Positions 36,173 through 43,772 of a DNA stretch of 64,000 nucleotides are shown piece after piece. The position numbers were made by a program, and so were the translations under genes. The notes beneath the pieces were generated by a model. It made no database searches, was not told the DNA's origin, and worked only from the letters and a program-made list of their open reading frames with translations. Position 1 is the first letter of the stretch, and the number at the start of each line of letters is the position of its first letter. The stretch is from Bacteroidales bacterium (GTDB taxonomy: Bacteria; Bacteroidota; Bacteroidia; Bacteroidales; Bacteroidaceae): positions 30,138 to 94,137 of the forward strand of contig SUXS01000015.1 of the NCBI GenBank assembly GCA_015060865.1, read 5' to 3'.

Positions 36173-36355
36173 GTTACTTTTGTTTAGCGTTTCTTTGTTT
36201 CCAAGTTAACAATTCTACATTTACTCCCCAAGCGATAATAGAAATATATCCAATCTCCTTCATATCAAATATTTGTCCATTATTATAATATCGATACGGA
36301 ACTAAAATCTGTCCCTATTAGCACATATTTTTTGTATATATAAATCGGCAGCCAC

Positions 36356-39199
36356 TCAGCAATTATTCCTCTTGATACCCTCTCTCTTAAGCCATGCAGC
36401 AGGAGTGCACCCCTCATGCTCTTTGAAGACATTAAAGAAAGAAGACTTCTTAAATCCGCACATCTCGGCCAGTGCGGTAATGGTGTAGTTGGCATATTGC
36501 TCGTCGCGCACTACACGCTTGAACTCCTCAATCCTATACCCGTTAATGAGCGAGAAGAACGATATCTCCAGATACATACTGCACATCTCCGACACATTTG
36601 TTGTCGATGTCCCAACAGCCGTCGCCACATCGGCCACCTTGAGCGAGGGATTGCAGTAAGCCTTCGTCTCGGTGAGATATGTGCGTATCCGCAGTTCTAA
36701 TGCGCGGTGCAGTTCACTGCTGCGTTGCGTACGCTCCAGCAGTGCTTGTCGGCGTTCCTCTTCTTGTGCTGCGATGCGTCGGTGTTCCTCCTGCTTATGA
36801 GCCACCACGGCCTGCTCAGCAGCTATGCGCAGTTCCAACTGGTGCTTCTGCCTCAGCAGTTTGGTCAGCTGTTCCTTGCGGTGTCTGTACTTGTACGATA
36901 TCACCCCGATGCAGATGAGGGCCACTACGAGCGACATCTCCAACCAAAAACTGCCCGATGGCACTACCGCCACCATATATTCGGTTGCCGTCTCCTCATG
37001 TCCAAGCAGGCGTATGCGCAGTAGATGTCGTCCTGGGCGTAGTGCCCCAATGGTCAGCATCGTCTTCCCCTTGGTGCTACGATACTCTCCATGGCCAATC
37101 TTCCATTCATAAATACGTCCGCGCTGCTCGGCATAGTCGAGCATCATAGGTTCTATGGCGAGTTCCTCAACACCGAAGTTCCATCTTACGTCTATCGTAC
37201 CTTTGCCACGCGCCAGAACTATCGGTGTGGCTTCATCCAGTTCGTGGCCGTTCACCCTCACCTGGCGTATGGCCACACGCCCCACCTTGGGTTGGTACAG
37301 TCGATCCTGGCTGTCGGCGGTAAGTCGCGCCATGCCTCTCTCCAGTGCTATCCACAGTGTACCTTCGGAGTCGTAGACATGCTGCCTTCCCGTTACCTTG
37401 AGGTGGTGCAGTCCGTCGCTCTTGTCATATCGTGCCACGGGCATAAAGTTGGCATCGCACAGCAGCAATCCCATGTTAGTGCCTACCCAGTAGCCCTCTC
37501 CGTAGGGAATTACCGTTGTCACTATTGTCCCTGCCGTCTCGGCTATGTCGTAGCATCGGTAGCTGCTGAGGTCCACCTTGCACTTATATATATTCCTTTC
37601 GGTATAGGCTATCACGTCGCCATCGGGTGCTGCGGTAAAGTGCAGCGACAGCGACTTGTCGAAGAAGTCTGCCGGAAACCCCTCGGTTTGTATCTGCCCC
37701 GTATGCTCGTTGAGCATGCACAATTGCGATGTGGTGCCCACCCATGTCTTGCCAGCTCCGTCTGAGAAGATGTCTACGGGGTACGACTCGGGCAACCTCG
37801 AATTGAAGGGTGTGAGCACCTGCCTCACCTGTAGCTCGCCATCTATCACCGCTAGTCCCAGATCGCTGCTTGCCAATAATTCTTTGCCGCCCTTCATGAA
37901 GCAGAAGTTGTTGAATATGCCGCGGCTCACCACCTCATCCTCGGAGAGTGGTGCCAGTATCCCCACCTGCGGGTCGTATATCATGATGCCCTTGGCGGCT
38001 ATAAGGTATCGACCGCCGAAGTACACGATGTCGTTGATATTGTTGTCGCCAAACTGCTTGCGGTCTATATGTCTCACCTCACCGCTCGCCTCGTCTATGT
38101 ACCATACACCGTCTGAGGTACCAATGAGGCGTTCGCTCCCTTGTGTGCAGAAACAACGTATGGGGTGCTTGCCTGAGTCGAATGAGCCGTATCGGTAGGT
38201 TTCGAATAGCGGCCGTTCGTGTCGTTCGTGCATCAGTCCGCTCGGATACAATCCCCACCAGCTGATGCCCAGATGCGGATCGTGGGCAAAGTGGTTTACC
38301 ATATTGTCGGGCAGTGTCTGCTCTCCCGCCTCCGTGTGCCAGTGCTCGACTATGCGCCCCCTGCCTGTATCCACGCGGTAGGCGCCGTTACCGTTGGTGC
38401 TCACGTAGAGCGAGGTACCGTCGGTACTAAGGCTCACGATATTCTCCAGTGCAAAGTGTGGGCATGGCGCAAAGGTCTCCTTCATGCAGTCGAAACTGAA
38501 GAGTGCTCCCGTGTGCGGACCAATATATAATGTTTCACCTATGCGGCACAGTGTGCGTATGTTGCCATTGAGCAGTGCGGGTGTAATGTCATATTTTATG
38601 ATTCTCCGTTCGGGGAATGTCACGCGTATGAGTCGTTGGTTGGTACATATCCACACCCCACCATTTCCATCGGTTACCATAGCATTGATAGCATTCTCGC
38701 GCTGTGCAACCGTGCCCTCCAGCGCAATGCGTTCCATTCGTTTGTCTTTGTGGTATACCCACAGTCCGTTGCGGCTACCTATTACCAGTGTGTCGTTCAC
38801 CAGGCACAGTGCGTTTACTATGCCCACCTCGGCGTCCACCACCGTGTAGCATTGCCGTTCCATATCCACGCGGCACAATCCGCCTCGTGTTCCCAGCATG
38901 ATGGTGCCATCGGGCATCTCAATTACGTGGGCCACCGATTGCTGGGCTCCTGTTTCGCTGGGCCCGAAGTACACCACGTCGGCCCCGTTGTAGCAGCACA
39001 CGCCCTCATTGGTGCCCACCCATGTGAGCCCCTGTCTGTCGGTGTACACCTCTTGCACATTGTCGCCCGTGAGCCCGTTCTGCACATGTATGTGTGCCAT
39101 CTCGCGTGCAGTTGCCATCATCGTGCCCGCGATTGCCAAGGCCATCATCCATACCCGCAAGACTATAACCGGTTTATATATGTTCACTTTATCGTGCAT
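36356..39199 (-). CDS. Propeller sensor with a direct AraC-type DNA-binding domain
   Basis: A 947-residue protein. After an N-terminal hydrophobic segment come about 700 residues of two-component-regulator propeller repeats (DRQGLTWVGTNEGVCCYNG and similar), then a Y_Y_Y-like strand module ending near 745. One membrane helix (about 748-770) leads into a coiled coil (about 772-835) and an AraC-type helix-turn-helix pair (about 848-942). This resembles hybrid two-component systems of Bacteroidales, but histidine kinase, ATPase and receiver domains are absent. It could be a one-component membrane sensor. No target cluster is adjacent, and an intergenic region follows on both sides. Confidence 0.88.
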   Translation of the reverse strand: MHDKVNIYKPVIVLRVWMMALAIAGTMMATAREMAHIHVQNGLTGDNVQEVYTDRQGLTWVGTNEGVCCYNGADVVYFGPSETGAQQSVAHVIEMPDGTIMLGTRGGLCRVDMERQCYTVVDAEVGIVNALCLVNDTLVIGSRNGLWVYHKDKRMERIALEGTVAQRENAINAMVTDGNGGVWICTNQRLIRVTFPERRIIKYDITPALLNGNIRTLCRIGETLYIGPHTGALFSFDCMKETFAPCPHFALENIVSLSTDGTSLYVSTNGNGAYRVDTGRGRIVEHWHTEAGEQTLPDNMVNHFAHDPHLGISWWGLYPSGLMHERHERPLFETYRYGSFDSGKHPIRCFCTQGSERLIGTSDGVWYIDEASGEVRHIDRKQFGDNNINDIVYFGGRYLIAAKGIMIYDPQVGILAPLSEDEVVSRGIFNNFCFMKGGKELLASSDLGLAVIDGELQVRQVLTPFNSRLPESYPVDIFSDGAGKTWVGTTSQLCMLNEHTGQIQTEGFPADFFDKSLSLHFTAAPDGDVIAYTERNIYKCKVDLSSYRCYDIAETAGTIVTTVIPYGEGYWVGTNMGLLLCDANFMPVARYDKSDGLHHLKVTGRQHVYDSEGTLWIALERGMARLTADSQDRLYQPKVGRVAIRQVRVNGHELDEATPIVLARGKGTIDVRWNFGVEELAIEPMMLDYAEQRGRIYEWKIGHGEYRSTKGKTMLTIGALRPGRHLLRIRLLGHEETATEYMVAVVPSGSFWLEMSLVVALICIGVISYKYRHRKEQLTKLLRQKHQLELRIAAEQAVVAHKQEEHRRIAAQEEERRQALLERTQRSSELHRALELRIRTYLTETKAYCNPSLKVADVATAVGTSTTNVSEMCSMYLEISFFSLINGYRIEEFKRVVRDEQYANYTITALAEMCGFKKSSFFNVFKEHEGCTPAAWLKREGIKRNNC

Positions 39200-39404
39200 C
39201 AGAAGCCTATTTCTTGGCGAAAATAAACAAAAAATGCGGCTTAAGCAAAAGTCTAAGCTAAAAAAAACTCACAGCAAAGATACTCTTTCATTAACAACTG
39301 ACTTCCATTTTGTCTCTTAAAATCAAACAGACCTTATTGATTACAGATTAACTACAAATCAAATTGCACCTCTGAGAACCGCAAACACATCTGCAACTTC
39401 GCCC

Positions 39405-39600
39405 GATTTGCACTAATTTTAGTGTTTGCTCTGCGACCCAGAAGGTAGGCTACATCTCAGAAATACTCAAATAAATTTGCATTTTCACTCGGTTTGCACT
39501 AATTTTAATGCTTGCTCTGCAAGCCCAGAAGGTAGGCTGCATCTCAGAAATACTCAAATAAATTTGGTATTTCATTCGATTTGCACTACCTTTGCAGCCG
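39405..39600 (+). repeat. Tandem copies of a promoter-bearing intergenic repeat (rpsA side)
   Basis: Unit A (39405-39490, 86 bases) and unit B (39491-39577, 87 bases) differ at about 11 positions; a partial third unit (39578-39600) ends in GCACTACCTTTGCAGCCG. Each unit contains CAGAAGGTAGGCT, ATCTCAGAAATACTCAAATA and TTTGCACTA. Units A and B have TAATTTTA where the last has TACCTTTG, so only the last carries an intact -7. A decayed older unit may precede unit A. The same family is upstream of rpsU. Confidence 0.8.
39563..39594 (+). promoter_or_regulatory. Promoter of rpsA inside the intergenic repeat
   Basis: TTTG (39563-39566), a 20-base spacer and TACCTTTG (39587-39594) fit the Bacteroidetes consensus. 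The leader is about 60 bases. Confidence 0.75.
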
Positions 39601-39659
39601 ATTTAGATATATCAACATAATGTCTAACGTAATTAACTATTTATTAATTTATTAACTTA

Positions 39660-41456
39660 ATGGAAAACTTAAAGAACATTGCTCCCGTAGAAGGTTTCGA
39701 TTGGGAAGCGTATGAAAAAGGTGATGTGTTGACCAACATATCACACGAAGAGCTTGAAAAGGCTTATGACAACACCTTAGGCAAGGTGGGCAACAACGAA
39801 GTTGTTGAAGGTACCGTAATCGGTATGAACAAGCGCGAAGTAATCGTAAACATCGGTTACAAATCAGACGGTATCATTCCTATGAGTGAGTTCCGTTACA
39901 ACCCCGAGTTGGCTATCGGCGACACTGTAGAGGTGTACATCGAGAATCAGGAAGACAAGAAGGGCCAGCTCATTCTCTCACACAAGAAAGCACGTGCATC
40001 TAAATCTTGGGACCGTGTCAATGCAGCTCTCGAGGCTCAGGAAGTTATCAAGGGCTTCGTGAAGTGCCGCACAAAGGGTGGTATGATTGTAGACGTATTT
40101 GGTATCGAGGCATTCTTGCCCGGTTCACAGATCGACGTTAAGCCCATCCGCGACTACGATGTATTCGTTGGCAAGACTATGGAGTTCAAGGTTGTTAAGA
40201 TCAATCAGGAATACAGAAACGTGGTTGTTTCACACAAGGCTCTCATCGAAGCTGAGCTCGAAGCTCAGAAGAAGGAGATCATCTCTCACCTCGAGAAGGG
40301 TCAGGTACTCGAAGGTACCGTTAAGAATATCACCTCTTATGGTGTATTCATCGACCTCGGCGGTGTTGACGGTCTTATCCACATCACAGACCTCTCTTGG
40401 GGCCGCGTAAGCGATCCGAAGGAGATTGTAGAGCTCGACCAGAAGATCAACGTGGTTATCCTCGACTTCGACGACGAGAAGAAGCGTATCGCTCTCGGTC
40501 TGAAGCAGCTCACTCCCCATCCTTGGGATGCTCTTGACGCCAACCTCGCTGTTGGCGACAAGGTGAAGGGTAAGGTTGTCGTTATGGCCGACTACGGTGC
40601 ATTCATCGAGATTGCTCCTGGCGTTGAGGGTCTTATCCACGTATCAGAAATGTCATGGAGCCAGCACCTCCGTTCTGCTCAGGACTTCATGTCTGTTGGC
40701 GACGAGGTAGAGGCTGTAGTGCTCACTCTCGACCGCGACGAGCGCAAGATGTCACTCGGTATCAAGCAGCTCAAGGCTGATCCTTGGGAGGGTATCGAGA
40801 CCAAGTATCCTGTTGGTTCTAAGCACTCAGCTAAGGTTCGCAACTTCACCAACTTCGGTATCTTCGTTGAGATTGAAGAGGGCGTAGATGGTCTCATCCA
40901 CGTAAGCGACCTCTCTTGGACAAAGAAAATCAAGCACCCCTCTGAGTTTACACAGATTGGCGCTATGCTCGATGTTCAGGTTCTCGAGATCGACGTTGAG
41001 AATCGGCGTTTGAGCCTCGGTCACAAGCAGCTCGAGGAGAATCCTTGGGATGTATTCGAGACTATCTTCAAGGTAGACTCTATCCACGAGGGTACCATCA
41101 TCGAGATGCTCGACAAGGGTGCTGTAGTATCACTCCCCTATGGTGTTGAAGGTTTCGCTACTCCCAAGCACCTCGTTAAGGAGGATGGCTCACAGGCTCA
41201 GGCTGAGGAGAAGCTCGAGTTCAAGGTTATCGAGTTCAACAAGGAGGCTAAGCGCATCATCCTTTCTCACAGCCGCATCTTCGAAGATGTTGCTAAGGCT
41301 GCTGAGCGTGCAGAAAAGAAGGCTGCTGCCGCTGCTAAGAAGAGCGCTAAGAAGGAGGATGCAGCTCCCGTTATCGAGAACAAGGCTGCTTCTACCACAC
41401 TTGGTGATATCGATGCTCTTGCTGCACTCAAGGAGCAGCTCGAAGGCAAGAAGTAA
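39660..41456 (+). CDS. rpsA: Ribosomal protein S1
   Basis: A 598-residue S1, which binds mRNA and helps load it on the 30S subunit. Several S1 (OB-fold) repeats are visible, for example the TVKNITSYGVFIDLGGVDGLIHITDLS and VVMADYGAFIEIAPGVEGLIHVSEMSW strands. The acidic N-terminus (VEGFDWEAYEKGD) is typical of Bacteroidetes S1, and the Ala-Lys-rich end closes with LEGKK. Length is normal. It is preceded by the promoter repeat and followed by a terminator. Confidence 0.96.
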   Translation: MENLKNIAPVEGFDWEAYEKGDVLTNISHEELEKAYDNTLGKVGNNEVVEGTVIGMNKREVIVNIGYKSDGIIPMSEFRYNPELAIGDTVEVYIENQEDKKGQLILSHKKARASKSWDRVNAALEAQEVIKGFVKCRTKGGMIVDVFGIEAFLPGSQIDVKPIRDYDVFVGKTMEFKVVKINQEYRNVVVSHKALIEAELEAQKKEIISHLEKGQVLEGTVKNITSYGVFIDLGGVDGLIHITDLSWGRVSDPKEIVELDQKINVVILDFDDEKKRIALGLKQLTPHPWDALDANLAVGDKVKGKVVVMADYGAFIEIAPGVEGLIHVSEMSWSQHLRSAQDFMSVGDEVEAVVLTLDRDERKMSLGIKQLKADPWEGIETKYPVGSKHSAKVRNFTNFGIFVEIEEGVDGLIHVSDLSWTKKIKHPSEFTQIGAMLDVQVLEIDVENRRLSLGHKQLEENPWDVFETIFKVDSIHEGTIIEMLDKGAVVSLPYGVEGFATPKHLVKEDGSQAQAEEKLEFKVIEFNKEAKRIILSHSRIFEDVAKAAERAEKKAAAAAKKSAKKEDAAPVIENKAASTTLGDIDALAALKEQLEGKK

Positions 41457-41487
41457 GAGAACTACTTACAACCTTCTATATATCCAA

Positions 41488-41523
41488 GTGAAGGCCGGCC
41501 TATGTGTCGGCCTTTACTTTTCT
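41488..41523 (+). terminator. Terminator of rpsA
   Basis: GTGAAGGCCG (41488-41497) pairs with CGGCCTTTAC (41508-41517) including one G-T pair, followed by TTTTCTT. Confidence 0.75.
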
Positions 41524-41580
41524 TAGTTCTATACGTGTTATTCGAAAGAATCCCCAGTCCTAATCATAAATACTTAAAAC

Positions 41581-42615
41581 ATGATACAGTTCCAGTGTGA
41601 TTACAATGAAGGAGCTCACCCTCTTATTATCCAACGCTTGGTAGAGAGCAATATGCAACAAACCATAGGCTATGGGGAAGACTCCTATTGCAAGGAAGCA
41701 ATCCAACTCATCAAGTCGGCTTGTCAACGAGAAGATATTGACGTGCATTTCCTTGTGGGAGGAACGCAGACCAACACCACGGTGATAGCACACCTATTAC
41801 GTCCCTACCAAGGTGTACTGACAGCTTCTAGTGGGCACATCAATGTACACGAAACAGGAGCTATAGAGAGCACCGGTCACAAAGTATTAGCATTGCCATC
41901 TAATGACGGAAAGATTACAGCAACACAAATACAAGAGGCTATAACAGCACACCTCAACGAGGATGGTCCCGAACACATGGTACAACCTGGAATGGTATAC
42001 TTATCATTTCCAACGGAGGTGGGCACCATCTACACATACAAAGAGCTGCAAGCCATCCGTAACGTATGTAATCTACACGACCTCCCCCTATTCATTGACG
42101 GAGCTCGCCTTGGCTATGGCCTTTGCTCGCCCGAATGCGACATAACATTGCCTCAAATTGCCCAATTGGCAGATGTCTTCTACATAGGCGGCACCAAGGT
42201 AGGCGCACTATTTGGAGAAGCAGTCGTCATTACCAACGATAGGTTTCAACGAGATTTCCGCTATAGCATCAAGCAACATGGAGGCATGCTAGCTAAAGGC
42301 CGCCTACTAGGCATACAATTTGCAACGCTTTTCACCAACAACCAATACTTTAACATCGCTAGCCATGCTATTGACGAGGCCATGCGCATAAAGAAGGCCC
42401 TCAAAGAAAAAAACATCCAATTTCTAATAGACAGCCCTACCAACCAGCAATTTCCCATTCTAAACAACAAGCAACTAGAGATACTCTCCCAAGATTTTCT
42501 TTTTTCTGAATGGCAGCGCGTGGATAGCCAACATACAGCAATCAGAATCTGTACTAGCTGGGCTACGAAAGGTGAAAATGTAGACAAACTACTCCGTGCT
42601 ATAGAACAATTATAA
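41581..42615 (+). CDS. Low-specificity threonine aldolase-like PLP enzyme
   Basis: A 344-residue fold-type I PLP enzyme. FLVGGTQTN and SGHINVHETGAIE are in order, FIDGARL supplies D173, and the PLP lysine is K206 in YIGGTKVGALFGEA. These match L-threonine aldolases, which split threonine or allo-threonine into glycine and acetaldehyde; related beta-eliminating lyases remain possible. It is transcribed alone, 124 bases after rpsA. Confidence 0.9.
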   Translation: MIQFQCDYNEGAHPLIIQRLVESNMQQTIGYGEDSYCKEAIQLIKSACQREDIDVHFLVGGTQTNTTVIAHLLRPYQGVLTASSGHINVHETGAIESTGHKVLALPSNDGKITATQIQEAITAHLNEDGPEHMVQPGMVYLSFPTEVGTIYTYKELQAIRNVCNLHDLPLFIDGARLGYGLCSPECDITLPQIAQLADVFYIGGTKVGALFGEAVVITNDRFQRDFRYSIKQHGGMLAKGRLLGIQFATLFTNNQYFNIASHAIDEAMRIKKALKEKNIQFLIDSPTNQQFPILNNKQLEILSQDFLFSEWQRVDSQHTAIRICTSWATKGENVDKLLRAIEQL

Positions 42616-42740
42616 GCAGTTATCCACACCCCTTCATCCGTGCCCTCTCCCACAATGCAAAAAGATAGAAGGCACTACTCGGGTAGGCTACTGATATATG
42701 ATTATATAAGAATGCCTAGAGTACATTACGCACAACGACA

Positions 42741-42779
42741 AAAAAAAGAGCTAGGGCAGACCAATTGGTCTGCCCTAGC
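42741..42779 (-). terminator. Terminator of rpsU
   Basis: A perfect 30-base palindrome (42750-42779, GCTAGGGCAGACC arms around AATT) follows the rpsU stop on the minus strand and is succeeded by TCTTTTTTTT. Confidence 0.9.
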
Positions 42780-42797
42780 GCATATAAAAAAAGCTGA

Positions 42798-42989
42798 TTA
42801 CTCTTCGTTCTGACGCAAGCTCTGAACATATACGGCACGCTCCATTTTGAGGCGCTTAATTTCAGAGGGCTTGTTGAACTGCTGACGACGACGAAGTTCC
42901 TTTACAACGCCTGTCTTCTCAAATTTTCTCTTAAATTTCTTAAGGGCTCTTTCAATGTTTTCGCCCTCTTTTACAGGTACTACAATCAT
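42798..42989 (-). CDS. rpsU: Ribosomal protein S21
   Basis: A 63-residue S21: VPVKEGENIERALKKFKRKFEKTG, then VVKELRRRQQFNKPSEIKRLKME and a basic tail. Length and pattern are right for Bacteroidetes. It is transcribed alone from the promoter repeat at 43121-43152 with a leader of about 115 bases, and has a strong terminator. Confidence 0.96.
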   Translation of the reverse strand: MIVVPVKEGENIERALKKFKRKFEKTGVVKELRRRQQFNKPSEIKRLKMERAVYVQSLRQNEE

Positions 42990-43114
42990 TTTAAATTCTT
43001 TTATTATATATTATTATTTTTCTTTTTTGGGTTCTTAGCACGCATTACACGCTGCTCCTTAAAAATATGCTTTCAGTATATTTCTACTATATCTTACCTC
43101 CTTTACACTTTTAG

Positions 43115-43240
43115 CGGCTGCAAAGATAGTGCAAACCGAACGAAATACCAAATTTATTTGGGTATTTCTGAGGTGCAGCCTATCTTCTGTGTCCGCAAAG
43201 CGGGCACTAATATTAGTGCAAGCCGAGCGAAAAAACAACT
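43115..43240 (-). repeat. Promoter-bearing intergenic repeat (rpsU copy)
   Basis: Read on the minus strand this is the same unit as at 39405-39600: it has AGGCTGCACCTCAGAAATAC, CAAATAAATTTGGTATTTCG and GGTTTGCACTATCTTTGCAG. It also carries the palindrome GCACTAATATTAGTGC (43204-43219). Confidence 0.8.
43121..43152 (-). promoter_or_regulatory. Promoter of rpsU inside the intergenic repeat
   Basis: On the minus strand TTTG (43152-43149), a 20-base spacer and TATCTTTG (43128-43121) match the Bacteroidetes consensus, with the same spacing and context as the rpsA promoter. Confidence 0.8.
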
Positions 43241-43450
43241 GACGCAGGAGCGAGAGCATAGATAAGTTCACTTAATCTATGCCGAGCGACAAGGAAGAAA
43301 GCAGAGCTAAATTTGTTTGATTTTTTCCGAGGCGCAGCCTAATTTCTACTTGCAAAGCAAGTTAAAGATAGTGCAACTGACGCATGAGCGAGCGTAAAGC
43401 CATGCTCGCATGGGCTTTGCCGAGCGAAAAGGAAGAAAGCGAAGCTAAAC
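43240..43450. repeat. Tandem hairpin-bearing units next to the rpsU promoter repeat
   Basis: Two units (about 43240-43310 and 43378-43450) share TGACGCA(G/T)GAGCGAG at the start and TGCCGAGCGA(C/A)AAGGAAGAAAG near the end. The middle differs but forms a hairpin in both: GCATAGAT with ATCTATGC (43256-43282), and AAAGCCATGC with GCATGGGCTTT (about 43396-43418). Between them is CCGAGGCGCAGCCTAATT, the segment also seen near rnhB. Confidence 0.7.
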
Positions 43451-43772
43451 CAAACGAAATACCAAATTTCAACGAGCGAAAGTAGAAAAAATGCTTGTGT
43501 TTTCTTTACTGAGCGAGGCAGAAACTCAACGCAGCTAAATTTATTTGAGCATTTCTTGGATAAACCAAGTGCAAGTATTCTTATATAATTACAGAACGGA
43601 CATCAAAGCCCATCAACTGGTGAATGAGCAAGGATAAAATCATACCACATATGTTTTAACGAGCAAAGAGAAAGAAATTCTAAAAGGGCAGACTAATTTC
43701 CTATACTTATTTCCAAGAAGATGATGCAATCACATGAGTCTCTCAGCAACGCCACATCATACCAAGGAGTAT

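Larger units (their letters stand above)
39200..39659. other. 460-base gene-free region between the propeller-AraC gene and rpsA
   Basis: No coding frame is supported; a short frame through the repeats encodes a RLHLRNTQINL-type string that is an artefact of the repeats. It contains the tandem repeats at 39405-39600 and the rpsA promoter. Confidence 0.7.
42990..43772. other. 783-base gene-free region between rpsU and tex, full of repeats
   Basis: It holds the rpsU promoter repeat (43115-43240), two tandem hairpin-bearing units (43240-43450) and further decayed fragments with AACGAAATACCAAATTT and TTTATTTGAGCATTTCTTGG up to about 43570. The last 200 bases show nothing clear. Short frames here are repeat artefacts. 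Confidence 0.7.

Noticed and set aside
39405..39600. Possible CRISPR or phage attachment repeats
   Set aside because: The units are near-identical over their whole length with no unique spacers, and contain promoters.
39426..39620. Small frame with RLHLRNTQINL repeated twice; similar at 43059-43271
   Set aside because: The repeated peptide is only a translation of the intergenic repeat; no ribosome-binding site and no family.
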